From Brevibacterium sp. S22 (GTDB lineage Bacteria; Actinomycetota; Actinomycetes; Actinomycetales; Brevibacteriaceae), in contig NZ_RHFG01000001.1 in the NCBI RefSeq assembly GCF_004745485.1, positions 186,001 to 250,000 of the forward strand: a DNA stretch of 64,000 nt. Reading direction: 5' to 3'. Below are positions 42,216-52,488 of this stretch, in pieces; position 1 is the first letter of the stretch; the number at the start of each line of letters is the position of its first letter. Made by a program: the position numbers and the translations under genes. The notes beneath the pieces are model-generated. The model made no database searches, had not been told where the DNA came from, and saw only the letters and a program-made list of their open reading frames with translations.

Positions 42216-42444
42216 TAGCCGAATAACCTCGCGTGCTATGTGACCCACTACTTGCCCCAAAGACACACACGCCAGCGCCACCCACGCTGCCATGGGTTTC
42301 GAGGGACAATCCCGTCGCGTTGCCCTCAACGGTGCGCCCAAGAAGGTCTGGAAGGTCGTCCTTGATCCAGTTCTCGATCCCCAACACACCCGACGCAACT
42401 AGCGGTGACTTGTAATCCCGCCCCTTTTTCACATGGCTAGCCAT
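42183..42444 (-). pseudogene. Frameshifted unrecognised gene ending in ychF-like tail (repeat copy D)
   Basis: From ATG 42444 the frame gives MASHVKKGRDYKSPLVASGV, LGIENWIKDDLPDLLGRTVE, GNATGLSLETHGS, then near 42290 the sense frame shifts and continues LACVSLGQVVGHIAREVIR and ends RLRNAVEFRFNV-stop at 42183. The tail matches that of copy C. I do not recognise the family; size and helices would fit a small defence or immunity protein but nothing proves it. Confidence 0.5.
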
Positions 42445-42521
42445 GGGCCCAGTGCGCTGGTTCGATCTGGGCAAGCTCACGCAAACGAACTCCCCTCCAT
42501 CATGAGACGGTGGACGTCACC

Positions 42522-42779
42522 TCAGCGAGACACCTCTCGGCGATGTCCGACCCGGAGCACGAGGACTACCAGCTCGTCATCCTGGTTGTCGTATACGACA
42601 CGGTAGTCACCGACGCGGATGCGGAACTCTCCCCTACCTCCCTTGAGCTGAATGCAGCCCGGCGGACGCGGGTCAAAGGCGAGGCCATCGATGGCCTCAA
42701 GCAGTCGACGAGCCGTCGATTTGTCGAGCTTCCGAATAGTCTTCGCTACCGAAGGGGCGTAGCTGATTGAGTACGGCAT
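42522..42779 (-). CDS. relE: RelE/ParE-family toxin
   Basis: This 85-residue toxin begins MPYSISYAPSVAKTIRKLDK, continues ARRLLEAIDGLAFDPRPPGC, IQLKGGRGEFRIRVGDYRVV and YDNQDDELVVLVLRVGHRRE. R-I-R-V-G-D-Y-R-V-V-Y is the RelE core with the catalytic basic residues. It cleaves ribosome-bound mRNA. It is preceded by its antitoxin 9 bp upstream. Confidence 0.92.
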   Translation of the reverse strand: MPYSISYAPSVAKTIRKLDKSTARRLLEAIDGLAFDPRPPGCIQLKGGRGEFRIRVGDYRVVYDNQDDELVVLVLRVGHRREVSR

Positions 42780-42788
42780 CGAACCGGT

Positions 42789-43034
42789 TCAGAGGCCAAG
42801 TTCGCGCATGAGCTCCTCGTGGGAGACTCGCCCCTCTTCATTGCGAGCCTTGGCGGCGCCGCGAACATCAGCTTGGTCCTCCAATGCCTGCAGCGCACGA
42901 TCAAAGAACTCGGGGGACACGACCACGGCACGGCGACCGGCTCCGCGCGAAGTGATCTCGACGGGCTCTCGCTGCGCCACGGCGATGTAGTCGCTCTGCT
43001 GATTACGGAACTGGGAAAGGGTCACGGAAGCCAT
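42789..43034 (-). CDS. Phd/YefM-type antitoxin of the RelE toxin
   Basis: This 81-residue protein has MASVTLSQFRNQQSDYIAVA and REPVEITSRGAGRRAVVVSP, the Phd/YefM DNA-binding N-terminus, then an acidic/charged C-terminal tail (EEGRVSHEELMRELGL) that wraps the toxin. The start ATG 43034 is chosen because homology begins there; the frame to 43067 covers the operator. A perfect 7-2-7 palindrome lies 13 bp upstream. Confidence 0.87.
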   Translation of the reverse strand: MASVTLSQFRNQQSDYIAVAQREPVEITSRGAGRRAVVVSPEFFDRALQALEDQADVRGAAKARNEEGRVSHEELMRELGL

Positions 43035-43046
43035 GGGCTTATGGTA

Positions 43047-43062
43047 CAACTTGCACAAGTTG
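43047..43062. promoter_or_regulatory. Operator of the RelE/Phd-type operon
   Basis: The arms CAACTTG and CAAGTTG flank CA, a perfect inverted repeat 13 bp upstream of the antitoxin ATG, the usual place for conditional autorepression by an antitoxin-toxin complex. Confidence 0.65.
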
Positions 43063-43089
43063 CGCACAAGCAGACAGTGGACGCGACGT

Positions 43090-43108
43090 CGAGACGTTGA
43101 ATCGGAAC
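43090..43108 (-). repeat. ychF-3'-end-like repeat, copy E (next to native end)
   Basis: CGAGACGTTGAATCGGAAC lies about 24 bp outside the native ychF terminus and repeats ACGTTGAAxCGGAAC. This short direct repeat leaves only 56 bp to the antitoxin start. It is the most recent-looking junction of the array. Confidence 0.75.
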
Positions 43109-43112
43109 GCGA

Positions 43113-44198
43113 CTACACGTTGAAGCGGAACTCCACCACGTCCCCATCGACCATGATGTAGTCCTTGCCTTCCATCCGGACCTTGCCGGCGGACTTCGCA
43201 GCAGCCATCGAACCGTTCGCATCGAGATCATCGAAGGACACGATTTCGGCCTTGATGAAGCCCTTCTGGAAGTCTGTATGGATGACTCCGGCCGCTTCGG
43301 GGGCGGTGGCGCCCTTCGGAATCGTCCACGCACGGGATTCCTTGGGACCGGCAGTCAGATACGTCTGCAGACCGAGGGTATCGAAGCCGACACGAGCGAG
43401 TTGATCGAGTCCGCTCTCCTCCTGACCGGTCGACTCGAGCATTTCCCGGGCCTCTTCTTCGTCGAGTTCGGCGAGTTCGGACTCGAACTTCGCGTCGAGG
43501 AAGATCGCCTCGACGGGAGCCACGAGGGCGCGCATCTCGTTCTTCTTGTCCTCATCGGCGAGCACCTCGTCGTCGACGTTAAACACGTAGAGGAAGGGCT
43601 TGACCGTCATCAGCTGCAGCTCACGCAGGGCACTGACGTCGAACTTGTCGGCCTGCATCGCCTGGTAGAGCGTCCGCCCGCCTTCGAGGATCTCAGTGGC
43701 GGCGTCGATCGCGGTCAGTTGCTCGGCCGGTGCGCGCTTTCCCTTGACTTCCTTCTCGATCCGCGGCCGCGCCTTCTCCAGCGTCTGCAGGTCGGCGAGG
43801 ATGAGTTCGGTGTTGATCGTGTCGATGTCATCGGCGGGGCTGATCTTGCCGTCGACGTGGACGACGTCGTCGTCGACGAATCCGCGGATGACCTGGCAGA
43901 TCGCATCGGCTTCGCGGATGTTGGCGAGGAACTGGTTGCCCAGGCCTTCCCCTTCGGAGGCGCCGCGCACGATTCCAGCGATATCGACGAAGTCGACGGT
44001 GGCATTGAGGATGCGTTCGGAGCCGAAGATCTCAGCCAGTCGCGTGAGTCGCTCGTCCGGCAGTGGGACCACGCCCACGTTCGGTTCGATCGTCGCGAAC
44101 GGGTAATTCGCCGCGAGAACTTGGTTCTTGGTCAGTGCGTTAAACATGGTCGACTTGCCGACATTGGGCAGTCCCACGATTCCAATAGTCAAAGCCAC
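43113..44198 (-). CDS. ychF: Redox-regulated ATPase YchF (Obg family)
   Basis: This 361-residue protein has G1 [40 protein letters not shown] (G3), and the NVDDE element in place of NKxD that gives YchF its ATP preference. A coiled-coil arm follows, then the TGS domain ([20 protein letters not shown]) and the universal end [14 protein letters not shown] 44198 is the start by family length. The exact 3' end is the site repeated through the adjacent island. Confidence 0.96.
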   Translation of the reverse strand: MALTIGIVGLPNVGKSTMFNALTKNQVLAANYPFATIEPNVGVVPLPDERLTRLAEIFGSERILNATVDFVDIAGIVRGASEGEGLGNQFLANIREADAICQVIRGFVDDDVVHVDGKISPADDIDTINTELILADLQTLEKARPRIEKEVKGKRAPAEQLTAIDAATEILEGGRTLYQAMQADKFDVSALRELQLMTVKPFLYVFNVDDEVLADEDKKNEMRALVAPVEAIFLDAKFESELAELDEEEAREMLESTGQEESGLDQLARVGFDTLGLQTYLTAGPKESRAWTIPKGATAPEAAGVIHTDFQKGFIKAEIVSFDDLDANGSMAAAKSAGKVRMEGKDYIMVDGDVVEFRFNV

Positions 44199-44270
44199 GG
44201 TATCCAAGTCTAGCCGTCGCCGAGGTGGTCCTCGAATTCTCGTGTCAGTGCCCTCTGTCACCCTGGGATC

Positions 44271-45467
44271 ATGAATGCTTTCCCCGCATCCGCAGTCATC
44301 ATCGTCTTCATCGTGGCGATCGTCCTCGCCGCCGTGCTCGGATTCCTCCTCGGCCGCAGTCTCACCCGTTCCCGCTATCTCGAAAGACTCACTCGCGCCG
44401 AGACCACGTCACGCATCCTGTCCGAGCGCACCGAAGATCTCGAGGCCGATGCGCAGATGGCCGGTGAGATCACCGCCGCCATCGGGCCGTTGGCGGCAAG
44501 CGTGAAGAATCTGCAGGAGAACCTGCACTCCCAGGACCGCACACAGATCGAACAGATCACCCGACTGAACTCCCAGATCGGGCACCTCAGCCAACAGAAC
44601 CTCCGCCTCCAGGAATCGACCGGGTCACTGGCCAACGCTTTGAATTCGACGACCCACCGTGGAGACTGGGGCGAGGTCCAGCTCAAACGCATCGTCGAAT
44701 ATGCCGGCCTCCTCCCCCACGTTGACTTCGACACCCAGGTCAGCGCCGAACGCGATGGCAAGCGCCACCGACCCGATATGGTCGTCCACCTGCCCGGCGG
44801 CGGCACGATCGTCATCGATGCGAAGACTCCCTTGTCGGCGCGGATGAACGAGGACTCCGTCGAGGCGGCCGACTCCGGCACGGGCGGTCAGGACCATGCC
44901 CGCGCCCTGTTGCGCCATGTTGATGCCCTGGCGTCGAAGGAGTACTGGAAGGCGTTCGATGCCTCCCCCGACTTCGTCGTCTGCTTCGTGCCCACCGAGG
45001 GTCTGCTCTCCGCGGCCGCGGCAAGCTACCCGAAGATGATCGATCATGCACTGGGCAAGAACGTCGTCCTCGCCTCACCAGCGACTCTGCTGGTGCTGTT
45101 GAAGACCGTGGCGCTCAACTGGCGGCAGGCGGACATGTCCACCTCGGCGGCCGAGGTGCTCCGACTCGGCACGGAACTCTACGAACGTATCGGCACCCTT
45201 GTCACCCACGTGTCACGGATGGGTGCCAGCCTGGACCGCTCGGTCGAGGACTACAACCGGTTCGTCTCCTCGCTGGAGTCGCGCTTCCTCGTCACCGCGC
45301 GAAAGTTCCCCTCGACGGGAATCGTCGCCGACGAGCTCGACGCCGTGGCCGAACTCGATACTCGTTCTCGCGGCATCAGCGCCGAGGAACTCAGTCGGCC
45401 GCGGGCCATGGACTTCGATGATCGTGGTCCGACTCATCTGCGCGGTCGGCAGACGGGGACAAGTTGA
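44271..45467 (+). CDS. rmuC: DNA recombination protein RmuC
   Basis: This 398-residue protein has an N-terminal membrane anchor (VIIVFIVAIVLAAVLGFLLG), a long coiled coil (residues 40-120), then the RmuC core with THRGDWGEVQLKRIVEYAGL, VHLPGGGTIVIDAKTPLSAR (PD-(D/E)xK-like nuclease fold) and FVCFVPTEGLLSAAA. It is thought to limit DNA inversions at short inverted repeats. It is divergent from ychF. Confidence 0.92.
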   Translation: MNAFPASAVIIVFIVAIVLAAVLGFLLGRSLTRSRYLERLTRAETTSRILSERTEDLEADAQMAGEITAAIGPLAASVKNLQENLHSQDRTQIEQITRLNSQIGHLSQQNLRLQESTGSLANALNSTTHRGDWGEVQLKRIVEYAGLLPHVDFDTQVSAERDGKRHRPDMVVHLPGGGTIVIDAKTPLSARMNEDSVEAADSGTGGQDHARALLRHVDALASKEYWKAFDASPDFVVCFVPTEGLLSAAAASYPKMIDHALGKNVVLASPATLLVLLKTVALNWRQADMSTSAAEVLRLGTELYERIGTLVTHVSRMGASLDRSVEDYNRFVSSLESRFLVTARKFPSTGIVADELDAVAELDTRSRGISAEELSRPRAMDFDDRGPTHLRGRQTGTS

Positions 45468-45514
45468 GAATCGACAGCGTTTGTCGACTCCGTTGAGTCG
45501 TGGAAGTCCCCGTC
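45453..45514. terminator. Structured convergent intergenic region, possible bidirectional terminator
   Basis: ACGGGGAC (45453-45460) pairs with GTCCCCGT (45507-45514). Inside lie two small hairpins, TCGACA/TGTCGA and CGACTC/GAGTCG. It is located between the convergent rmuC and ispH genes. Confidence 0.4.
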
Positions 45515-45539
45515 GCGTCACGTAGCGGAATTGCTCAGC

Positions 45540-46556
45540 TCAGCCGAGTTTGCGCAGTTCCTTCGGCAGCGAGAAGATGAGGTCCTCTTCGGCGGTGACG
45601 ACCTCTTCGACGGTGTCGAATCCGTATTCGGCCAGCAGCTGCAGCACGTCCTGGACGAGGCTCTCCGGAACGCTCGCACCTGAGGTGACACCGACCGTGG
45701 CCACGTCGTGGAACCATGTCTCGTCGATCTCGCGGGCGAAGTCGACACGGTAGGCAGCCTTCGCCCCGTGTTCGAGAGCGACTTCGACGAGGCGAACGGA
45801 GTTCGAGGAGTTCGCCGACCCGACGACGATGACGAGATCCGCGTCGGGCCCGATCTTCTTCACTGCAACCTGTCGGTTCTGTGTGGCGTAGCAGATGTCA
45901 TCGCTGGGTGGGTTCTGCAGATGCGGAAAGCGCTCACGCAGGAGCTCAACGGTCTCCATCGTCTCGTCCACGCTCAATGTCGTCTGGGAGATCCACACCA
46001 GCTTCTCGGCGTCAGGCACCTCGATGGTGCGCGCCTCCTCGGGGCTCTGTACCAGAGTGATGTGGTCCGGGGCCTCTCCCATGGTCCCTTCGACCTCTTC
46101 ATGCCCGGCATGGCCGACGAGGAGAATGCGGAAGCCGTCCCGGGCGAACCGGATGGCCTCCTTGTGGACTTTGGTCACCAACGGGCAGGTCGCATCGATC
46201 GTCGACAGCGAACGTTCAGCCGCCTCGACATGGACGGCCGGTGAGACTCCATGGGCGGAGAACACGACTCGAGCGCCTTCCGGGACCTCAGCGGTGTCAT
46301 CGACGAAGACGGCTCCTCGTTCGGACAGGGTCTCGACGACGTGGCGATTGTGCACGATCTCCTTGCGGACGTAGATCGGTGCACCATAATGCTCGAGCGC
46401 GCGTTCGACGGCGATGACGGCCCGGTCGACACCGGCACAGTAGCCGCGCGGCGCGGCCAGCAGCACTCTCTTGTCAGCATTGACCGGAGTGCGGATCTCG
46501 CCTGGTGTCAGACGCCGGCGCGGAATGGTCGGGGCAGGTACTGAAACGACAGTCAC
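45540..46556 (-). CDS. ispH: 4-hydroxy-3-methylbut-2-enyl diphosphate reductase IspH
   Basis: This 338-residue enzyme performs the last step of the MEP pathway and makes IPP and DMAPP. The three Cys ligands of the 4Fe-4S cluster are seen in [23 protein letters not shown] and [33 protein letters not shown] and [13 protein letters not shown] are conserved. Convergent with rmuC. Confidence 0.96.
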   Translation of the reverse strand: MTVVSVPAPTIPRRRLTPGEIRTPVNADKRVLLAAPRGYCAGVDRAVIAVERALEHYGAPIYVRKEIVHNRHVVETLSERGAVFVDDTAEVPEGARVVFSAHGVSPAVHVEAAERSLSTIDATCPLVTKVHKEAIRFARDGFRILLVGHAGHEEVEGTMGEAPDHITLVQSPEEARTIEVPDAEKLVWISQTTLSVDETMETVELLRERFPHLQNPPSDDICYATQNRQVAVKKIGPDADLVIVVGSANSSNSVRLVEVALEHGAKAAYRVDFAREIDETWFHDVATVGVTSGASVPESLVQDVLQLLAEYGFDTVEEVVTAEEDLIFSLPKELRKLG

Positions 46557-46647
46557 CCGTTCAGTCTAAGCCGGAGGCCTCTACGGCGGCCAGGAATGGG
46601 CTGTGTCAGAGCTGTTCGTTAGGCTGGGGATTCGGAAGGGGACTTAG

Positions 46648-47955
46648 ATGGCGCAAAGAATTTCCGGCACGCCCGGCACGCTCGGCGAATCCGTCGAGCC
46701 GAAGGAGCTCGCCGCCACCGCAGCAGAGACCACAGCGGAGAATCCGTGGCCGCTGAGTCTGCTGTCGTCGAAGATGAAGTCCTATATCGATCGCATGTCG
46801 AGCGTGTGGATCGAAGGGCAGGTCGTCGAGCTCAATCATCGCGGCAAGGCCAGCTACCTGACTCTGCGTGACACCGACGTCGAGATGTCCCTGCCGGTCC
46901 AGGTCTGGAAGAACGTACTCGACCGCACCGGGGCGCCTCTGACCGAGGGCAGCCATGTCGTCGCCAACCTCAAAGCCGACTTCTGGACGAAGACCGGGCG
47001 ACTGACGATGCGAGCCAACGACATCCGTGCCGTCGGACTCGGCGAACTCCTCGCCCGCCTCGAACGACTGAAGAAGCAGTTGGGTGCCGAAGGGCTCTTC
47101 GACCCCAGTCGGAAGCTGCGCCTGCCGTTCCTGCCGAACCGGATCGGTCTGATCACCGGACGGGATTCTGATGCGCAGAAAGACGTCATCCGCAACGTGC
47201 ACCTGCGCTGGCCTGCCGCCGAATTCGAAGTCCGCAACTGTGCGGTTCAGGGCCCGGACGCCGTCCCCGGCGTGATGAAGAACCTCGCTGAACTCGACGC
47301 AGACCCGCAGATCGATGTCATCGTCATCGCCCGCGGCGGCGGCGGCATGGAAGACCTCCTGCCGTTCTCCAACGAAGCGCTCGTCCGCGCTGTGTCTGCA
47401 GCCCAGACACCGGTGGTCTCGGCGATCGGACACGAAGCCGACCGGCCGATCCTCGATGAGGTCGCAGACATGCGGGCATCGACGCCCACGGATGCGGCAA
47501 AGAGGATCGTGCCGGATGTCGCCGAAGAAGGCATGAATCTGCTGCGCGCCCGAGCCGAGCTCGAGGCCGCTGTCAATCGCATTCTCGACCGCGAACAGGA
47601 GATGCTCACCGCCGTGCGTTCGCGCCCGGTGCTCGCCGAACCGCAGACGATGATCACCGCTCACGAGAACGAACTGGCGATGATCCGCCGTCGCAGCCTG
47701 CAGGCGACGAACGCATCGGTCGTCCAGGCCCAGAACGAGATCCAGCACCTCCGTTCCCAGGCCCAGTCCCTCTCTCCCCTGCGGACGCTGGAGCGCGGAT
47801 ACGCCGTGGTTCAGACCGACGAGGGACAGGCCGTCCGCAATGCCGACGAGGTCACGACCGGCGACACCGTCCACGTCCGGGTCGCCCATGGTCGATTCGA
47901 TGCCGCGATCACCGACGTCTCACCGGAAACGGACGATTCGACGACCGACGGATGA
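46648..47955 (+). CDS. xseA: Exodeoxyribonuclease VII large subunit
   Basis: In this 435-residue protein the N-terminal OB-fold ([20 protein letters not shown]) is followed by the catalytic domain with [20 protein letters not shown] and [40 protein letters not shown]. It degrades single-stranded DNA with XseB. The first 30 residues before the OB fold are low-complexity. Confidence 0.95.
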   Translation: MAQRISGTPGTLGESVEPKELAATAAETTAENPWPLSLLSSKMKSYIDRMSSVWIEGQVVELNHRGKASYLTLRDTDVEMSLPVQVWKNVLDRTGAPLTEGSHVVANLKADFWTKTGRLTMRANDIRAVGLGELLARLERLKKQLGAEGLFDPSRKLRLPFLPNRIGLITGRDSDAQKDVIRNVHLRWPAAEFEVRNCAVQGPDAVPGVMKNLAELDADPQIDVIVIARGGGGMEDLLPFSNEALVRAVSAAQTPVVSAIGHEADRPILDEVADMRASTPTDAAKRIVPDVAEEGMNLLRARAELEAAVNRILDREQEMLTAVRSRPVLAEPQTMITAHENELAMIRRRSLQATNASVVQAQNEIQHLRSQAQSLSPLRTLERGYAVVQTDEGQAVRNADEVTTGDTVHVRVAHGRFDAAITDVSPETDDSTTDG

Positions 47956-48007
47956 CCACAGCTCCACACTCCGCCCACATTCCACTCACTCTGCGAAGGA
48001 GACACCG

Positions 48008-48247
48008 ATGACCGAACCGACCACCCAACAGGATCAGCCCGATATCAGCACCCTCAGCTACGAGCAGGCACGCGAAGAACTCGTCATGACAGTCAAACGT
48101 CTGGAGACCGGCAATCTGCCGCTCGAAGAGTCGCTGCAGCTGTGGGAACGAGGCGAGGCTCTGGCCGACCGGTGCCAATCATGGCTCAATGGGGCACGCG
48201 AACGCCTCGACAAGGCTCGTGAGGAGACTTCGGACGACGCCGAGTAG
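48008..48247 (+). CDS. xseB: Exodeoxyribonuclease VII small subunit
   Basis: This 79-residue protein contains [40 protein letters not shown] and a C-terminal charged helix, the XseB pattern. AAGGAG lies before ATG 48008; the longer frame from 47840 is not used. It follows xseA by 52 bp. Confidence 0.95.
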   Translation: MTEPTTQQDQPDISTLSYEQAREELVMTVKRLETGNLPLEESLQLWERGEALADRCQSWLNGARERLDKAREETSDDAE

Positions 48248-48332
48248 GTCTCGGCTGTTCAGAGGTCAGGCTCAAGCCCAGCCGATGGGCTGAGAGCGCC
48301 GTGCCGGCTCACCTCCGGTCAGGCGCCTGACA

Positions 48333-48902
48333 TCACTTCAGTTGGGCGGCCACCTGATCGGCGAAGCTGTTGATGGTGTCCGGTGCAGCGGTGGCACTCA
48401 TGACGACATACATGTCGCCCTTGTGCGTGACCCAGTATTCCTTCGCCTCTTCGGTGCGGTAGATCTGGAAGTCGGCGCCGCCGACAGTCACCTTCTCGGC
48501 GGCGACAGCCTCATCGGTCTTCCGCTTCGCCCAGTTCTCACTCGCTTCGGCCTGTTCGATGCTCACCCATTGGTCCTCGGGACCGATGAACGACATGTAC
48601 CACGAGGTGTATTCCGAGTCGCCCACACGATCGAGGCTGGCCTCATTCGAGGTCCACCCACGCGGGATCTGCGGAACGATCAGGTCGAAGTCGGCATTGC
48701 CCTGCGACTGTTCGGCGATTCCCTGATAGTCGACGACACGTTCGGAGTCGACTTCGGGCTGAGGGGCGAGGAACAGGATCCCGACGGCGACGGCCAGACA
48801 GGCGAGGATCGCGATGATCATATTGACCCAGTTCGAGTTCTTGCGCAGGGAGCGCATCTCTTCACGGGACCCCGGCAACATCACTCCGGACTCGTCAGCC
48901 AT
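48333..48902 (-). CDS. DUF4245 membrane-anchored protein
   Basis: This 189-residue protein has the single N-terminal span [20 protein letters not shown] preceded by a basic segment, and an external domain with [20 protein letters not shown] and [23 protein letters not shown]4245 is an actinobacterial family found next to glpX/xseAB, as here. Function unknown. The start is ATG 48902; the longer frame crosses into the glpX promoter. Confidence 0.88.
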   Translation of the reverse strand: MADESGVMLPGSREEMRSLRKNSNWVNMIIAILACLAVAVGILFLAPQPEVDSERVVDYQGIAEQSQGNADFDLIVPQIPRGWTSNEASLDRVGDSEYTSWYMSFIGPEDQWVSIEQAEASENWAKRKTDEAVAAEKVTVGGADFQIYRTEEAKEYWVTHKGDMYVVMSATAAPDTINSFADQVAAQLK

Positions 48903-49100
48903 GGACTCTCCCTTGGGACTCTGCGTCGACTCGTCGACGACTGTTCGAGTACCCGTCTCGTCAGCAGCATTTCGGACATTCACACCGCCATTGTCCTCGG
49001 CTCGCGCGCGAAGGGCCAATTCCAGCTCAATCGCGTGACTGCGGCCACAAGCGGACACCGCTGTCGCGACCCGGATCACAGGGGTGGCACAATTGGAACC

Positions 49101-50225
49101 ATGAGTGACTCCAAAGAGCCTGTTGACGTGAAATCTCACCATGACCGAGGACGAGTTGATGAGGAGGCTCCACCTGTCGCAGTGACCGACTCATGGTCAC
49201 AGAAGGCTCAGGTCGAGTCGGACGCACCCGACCGCAACTTGGCCCTGGAACTCGTCCGAGTCACTGAGGCTGCCGCCATCGCCGCCGCACACTGGGTCGG
49301 CCGCGGAGACAAGAACGCCGCCGACGGAGCAGCCGTGGCCGCGATGCGCAACGTCATCTCCACCGTCCGCATGGCCGGAACCGTCGTCATCGGCGAAGGC
49401 GAGAAGGACGAAGCTCCGATGCTCTTCAACGGCGAGCAGGTCGGCGACGGCGGCGGACCGCACTGCGATGTCGCCGTCGATCCGATCGACGGCACCCGCC
49501 TGACCGCGTTGGGCATGCCCAACGCGATCTCGGTCATGGCCGTGACCGAAGACGGTGCGATGTATGACCCTTCAGCCGTGTTCTACATGGAGAAGCTCGT
49601 CACCGGCCCCGATGCCGCCGACGCCGTCGATCTGCGTCTGCCGATCGCCGAGAACATCCGTCGCGTCGCCAAGGCGAAGGGAACGAAGGATCCCGCCTCG
49701 GTGACGGTGATGATCCTCGACCGTCCCCGCCACCAGCAGATGATCGATGAGATCCGCGCCGCCGGTGCCCGCATCCAGCTCATCACCGATGGCGACGTCG
49801 CCGGAGCCATCGCCGCCTGCCGTCCCGGAACCGGCGTCGACATGCTCATGGGCATCGGCGGCACCCCGGAAGGCATCATCACCGCTTGCGCCATCAAGGC
49901 GCTCGGCGGAGTCATCCAGGGCCGTCTGTGGCCGCAGGACGACACCGAACGCGAAGCCGCCGCCAAGGCCGGCCTCGACGTCAACCAGGTGCTCAACACC
50001 GATGACCTCGTCACCGGAGACAACAGCTACTTCGTCGCCACCGGCATCACCAACGGCGATCTGCTCGACGGAGTGAAGTTCCAGGGCGGCCACGTCACCA
50101 CACACTCGCTGGTGATGCGGTCGAAGTCGGGGACCGTGCGCCAGGTCTTCGCCGAGCACCAGGCCGCGAAGACGCATTCCTACGTGGAGGCCGCTGAAGA
50201 AGCCGCACGCCGCGGACTGGTCTGA
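49101..50225 (+). CDS. glpX: Class II fructose-1,6-bisphosphatase GlpX
   Basis: This 374-residue enzyme of gluconeogenesis shows [35 protein letters not shown] (metal site D-P-I-D-G-T), [20 protein letters not shown] and [20 protein letters not shown]. Residues 1-45 are a hydrophilic N-terminal extension. ATG 49101 is preferred over the very long frame starting at 48342, which is antisense to the DUF4245 gene. Confidence 0.95.
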   Translation: MSDSKEPVDVKSHHDRGRVDEEAPPVAVTDSWSQKAQVESDAPDRNLALELVRVTEAAAIAAAHWVGRGDKNAADGAAVAAMRNVISTVRMAGTVVIGEGEKDEAPMLFNGEQVGDGGGPHCDVAVDPIDGTRLTALGMPNAISVMAVTEDGAMYDPSAVFYMEKLVTGPDAADAVDLRLPIAENIRRVAKAKGTKDPASVTVMILDRPRHQQMIDEIRAAGARIQLITDGDVAGAIAACRPGTGVDMLMGIGGTPEGIITACAIKALGGVIQGRLWPQDDTEREAAAKAGLDVNQVLNTDDLVTGDNSYFVATGITNGDLLDGVKFQGGHVTTHSLVMRSKSGTVRQVFAEHQAAKTHSYVEAAEEAARRGLV

Positions 50226-50285
50226 CCTCCCATCGCACCCGGTCCCGGGCGCGATGCACACAACTCGGAAGCAGGTGCGAAAGCA

Positions 50286-50912
50286 ATGCCCAATCAGGCG
50301 TGGAACCGACTCCTCGAGGGAAATCAGCGTTTCGTCGACGATGTCCCTCGACACCCCAACCAGGACACCGCACGACGCGAGTCGCTGTCGGACAGCCAGA
50401 CCCCGTTCGTCACTCTCTTCGGCTGCTCGGACTCCCGAGTCGCCGCTGAGATGATCTTCGACGTCGGACTCGGCGATATGTTCGTCGTCCGCAATGCCGG
50501 ACAGGTCGTCGACCCGGTCACCTTGGGATCGCTCGAATACGGGGTCGAGATGCTCGGCACTCCCCTGCTCGTCGTGCTCGGACACGACAGCTGCGGAGCC
50601 GTGACCGCTGCCTACAATGCCTACGACTCGGGTGAGACTCCCCCTGGCTTCATCTCCGACGTCGTCGCCCGTATCCTGCCGACGGTGGCCCGGGCCCGGA
50701 AGAACGGGCGCACCACGATCAACCAGACCGTCGGGCAGAACACCATGGACACGGTCGACAAGATCATGCAGCTGTCCACGATCATCAGAACCGCCGTCGA
50801 AGACGGCCGACTCATCATCGTCGGACTCACCTACCAGCTCCACGACGGCCGCACCACGGTCGTCGCTCAGTACGGAGGCGACGAGGCCGCGGTCTCGACC
50901 TACGCCTCCTGA
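50286..50912 (+). CDS. Beta-class carbonic anhydrase
   Basis: This 208-residue enzyme has zinc ligands Cys47 (GCSDSR), His100 and Cys103 (GHDSCGA), with the Asp49-Arg51 dyad. RNAGQVVDPVTLGSLEYGVE is conserved. It converts CO2 to bicarbonate, plausibly supplying carboxylases. It follows glpX by 60 bp. Confidence 0.94.
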   Translation: MPNQAWNRLLEGNQRFVDDVPRHPNQDTARRESLSDSQTPFVTLFGCSDSRVAAEMIFDVGLGDMFVVRNAGQVVDPVTLGSLEYGVEMLGTPLLVVLGHDSCGAVTAAYNAYDSGETPPGFISDVVARILPTVARARKNGRTTINQTVGQNTMDTVDKIMQLSTIIRTAVEDGRLIIVGLTYQLHDGRTTVVAQYGGDEAAVSTYAS

Positions 50913-51002
50913 CCATCGGCCACCTCGGTGGTCAGCCGCTCAGGCTCTCAACGAGCCTGAGCTCTGCAATCATCTCCCAGGCATCGAACGGAAAGGACAA
51001 CA

Positions 51003-52406
51003 ATGACCGAAGAATTTCGCATCGAACACGACACCATGGGTGAGGTCAAAGTCCCCAAGGACGCCCTCTACAGTGCACAGACCCAGCGTGCCGTCGAGAA
51101 CTTCCCGATCTCGGGCAAGACCCTCGAATCCGCTCATATCGCGGCTCTGGCACAGGTGAAGAAGGCCGCGGCGAAGGCCAACGCCGAACTCGGTGTGCTC
51201 GACGAGACTCGCGCCACGGCCATCCAGAACGCCGCCGATCAGGTCATCTCCGGTGAGTATGACGCCCACTTCCCCATCGACGTGTTCCAGACCGGTTCGG
51301 GAACCTCGTCGAATATGAACACCAACGAGGTGCTGGCCTCGCTGGCGACCTCGGCCCTCGAAGCCGACGGCATCAGCGTTCACCCGAACGACCACGTCAA
51401 CGCTTCGCAGTCCTCGAACGACGTCTTCCCCACCTCGGTGCACGTGGCCGTGACCAAGGCCCTGGTCAACACCCTCATCCCGGCTATGGACACCTTGGCG
51501 ACCTCGCTGGAGAACAAGGCGAAGGAATTCTCTTCCGTCGTCAAGTCCGGCCGCACCCACCTCATGGACGCCACCCCGGTGACTCTGGGCCAGGAGTTCG
51601 GCGGCTACGCCGCTCAGGTTCGGTACGGAATCGAGCGCATCGAAGCTTCCCTGCCCCGCGTCGCCGAGGTTCCGCAGGGCGGAACCGCTGTGGGCACAGG
51701 AATCAACACTCCCGACGGCTTCTCCTCCCGCGTGGTCGAGATCCTCGCAGAAGAGACGGGCCTGCCGATCACCGAGGCCCGCAACCACTTCGAGGCTCAG
51801 GCCAACCGCGACGGGCTCATCGAAGCCTCGGGTCAGCTGCGGACCATCGCCTACGGCTACATGAAGATCTGCAACGACCTGCGCTGGATGGGTTCGGGCC
51901 CGAACACCGGCCTCGGCGAGATCGCCATCCCCGATCTGCAGCCCGGTTCGTCGATCATGCCCGGCAAGGTCAACCCGGTCATCTGTGAGGCCACTATCCA
52001 GGTCGCCGCCCAGGTCATCGGCAACGACGCCGCAGTCTCGCTGTCGTCGACCAACGGAGCCTTCGAGCTCAATGTCGGCATTCCGGTCATGGCCTCGAAC
52101 CTGCTCGAGTCGATCCGCCTGCTCGCGAACTCTTCGACGGTCATGGCTGAGAAGATGGTCGACGGACTCACCGCCAATGAGGAGCGTGCCCGCTTCCTCG
52201 CCGAGGCGAGCCCCTCCATCGTCACCCCGCTGAACAAGGTCATCGGCTACGAAGCGGCTGCGAAGATCGCCAAACACGCGGTGGCCGAGAAGATGACGGT
52301 CAAGGAAGCGACGATTGCGCTGGGCTTCGTAGAGAACGGCTCCATCACCGAGGCCGACCTCGACAAGGCTCTCGACGTCACCACGATGATCGGCGACTAC
52401 AAGTAA
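51003..52406 (+). CDS. fumC: Class II fumarate hydratase FumC
   Basis: This 467-residue enzyme contains [57 protein letters not shown] and the signature [11 protein letters not shown]. It interconverts fumarate and malate. It ends before a strong hairpin terminator. FumC rather than argininosuccinate lyase by length and signature. Confidence 0.96.
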   Translation: MTEEFRIEHDTMGEVKVPKDALYSAQTQRAVENFPISGKTLESAHIAALAQVKKAAAKANAELGVLDETRATAIQNAADQVISGEYDAHFPIDVFQTGSGTSSNMNTNEVLASLATSALEADGISVHPNDHVNASQSSNDVFPTSVHVAVTKALVNTLIPAMDTLATSLENKAKEFSSVVKSGRTHLMDATPVTLGQEFGGYAAQVRYGIERIEASLPRVAEVPQGGTAVGTGINTPDGFSSRVVEILAEETGLPITEARNHFEAQANRDGLIEASGQLRTIAYGYMKICNDLRWMGSGPNTGLGEIAIPDLQPGSSIMPGKVNPVICEATIQVAAQVIGNDAAVSLSSTNGAFELNVGIPVMASNLLESIRLLANSSTVMAEKMVDGLTANEERARFLAEASPSIVTPLNKVIGYEAAAKIAKHAVAEKMTVKEATIALGFVENGSITEADLDKALDVTTMIGDYK

Positions 52407-52429
52407 CCATCGGTCTGACTGACCAGCAC

Positions 52430-52461
52430 ACGGCGCCCGGACGATTTCGTCCGGGCGCCGT
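52430..52461 (+). terminator. Hairpin terminator after fumC
   Basis: A perfect 14-bp stem (ACGGCGCCCGGACG pairs with CGTCCGGGCGCCGT) with loop ATTT, followed by a pyrimidine-rich run (TTCTGTGCTTTC). Confidence 0.85.
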
Positions 52462-52488
52462 TCTGTGCTTTCGACCCACGCCAGTGGG

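Noticed and set aside
18450-43110. Integron-like or phage-borne integrase within the island
   Set aside because: Every long frame was considered; only IS3 and IS5 transposases are recombinases here.
48342-49100. N-terminal 250-codon extension of the glpX frame
   Set aside because: Antisense to the DUF4245 gene; GlpX homology starts at ATG 49101 and family length agrees.
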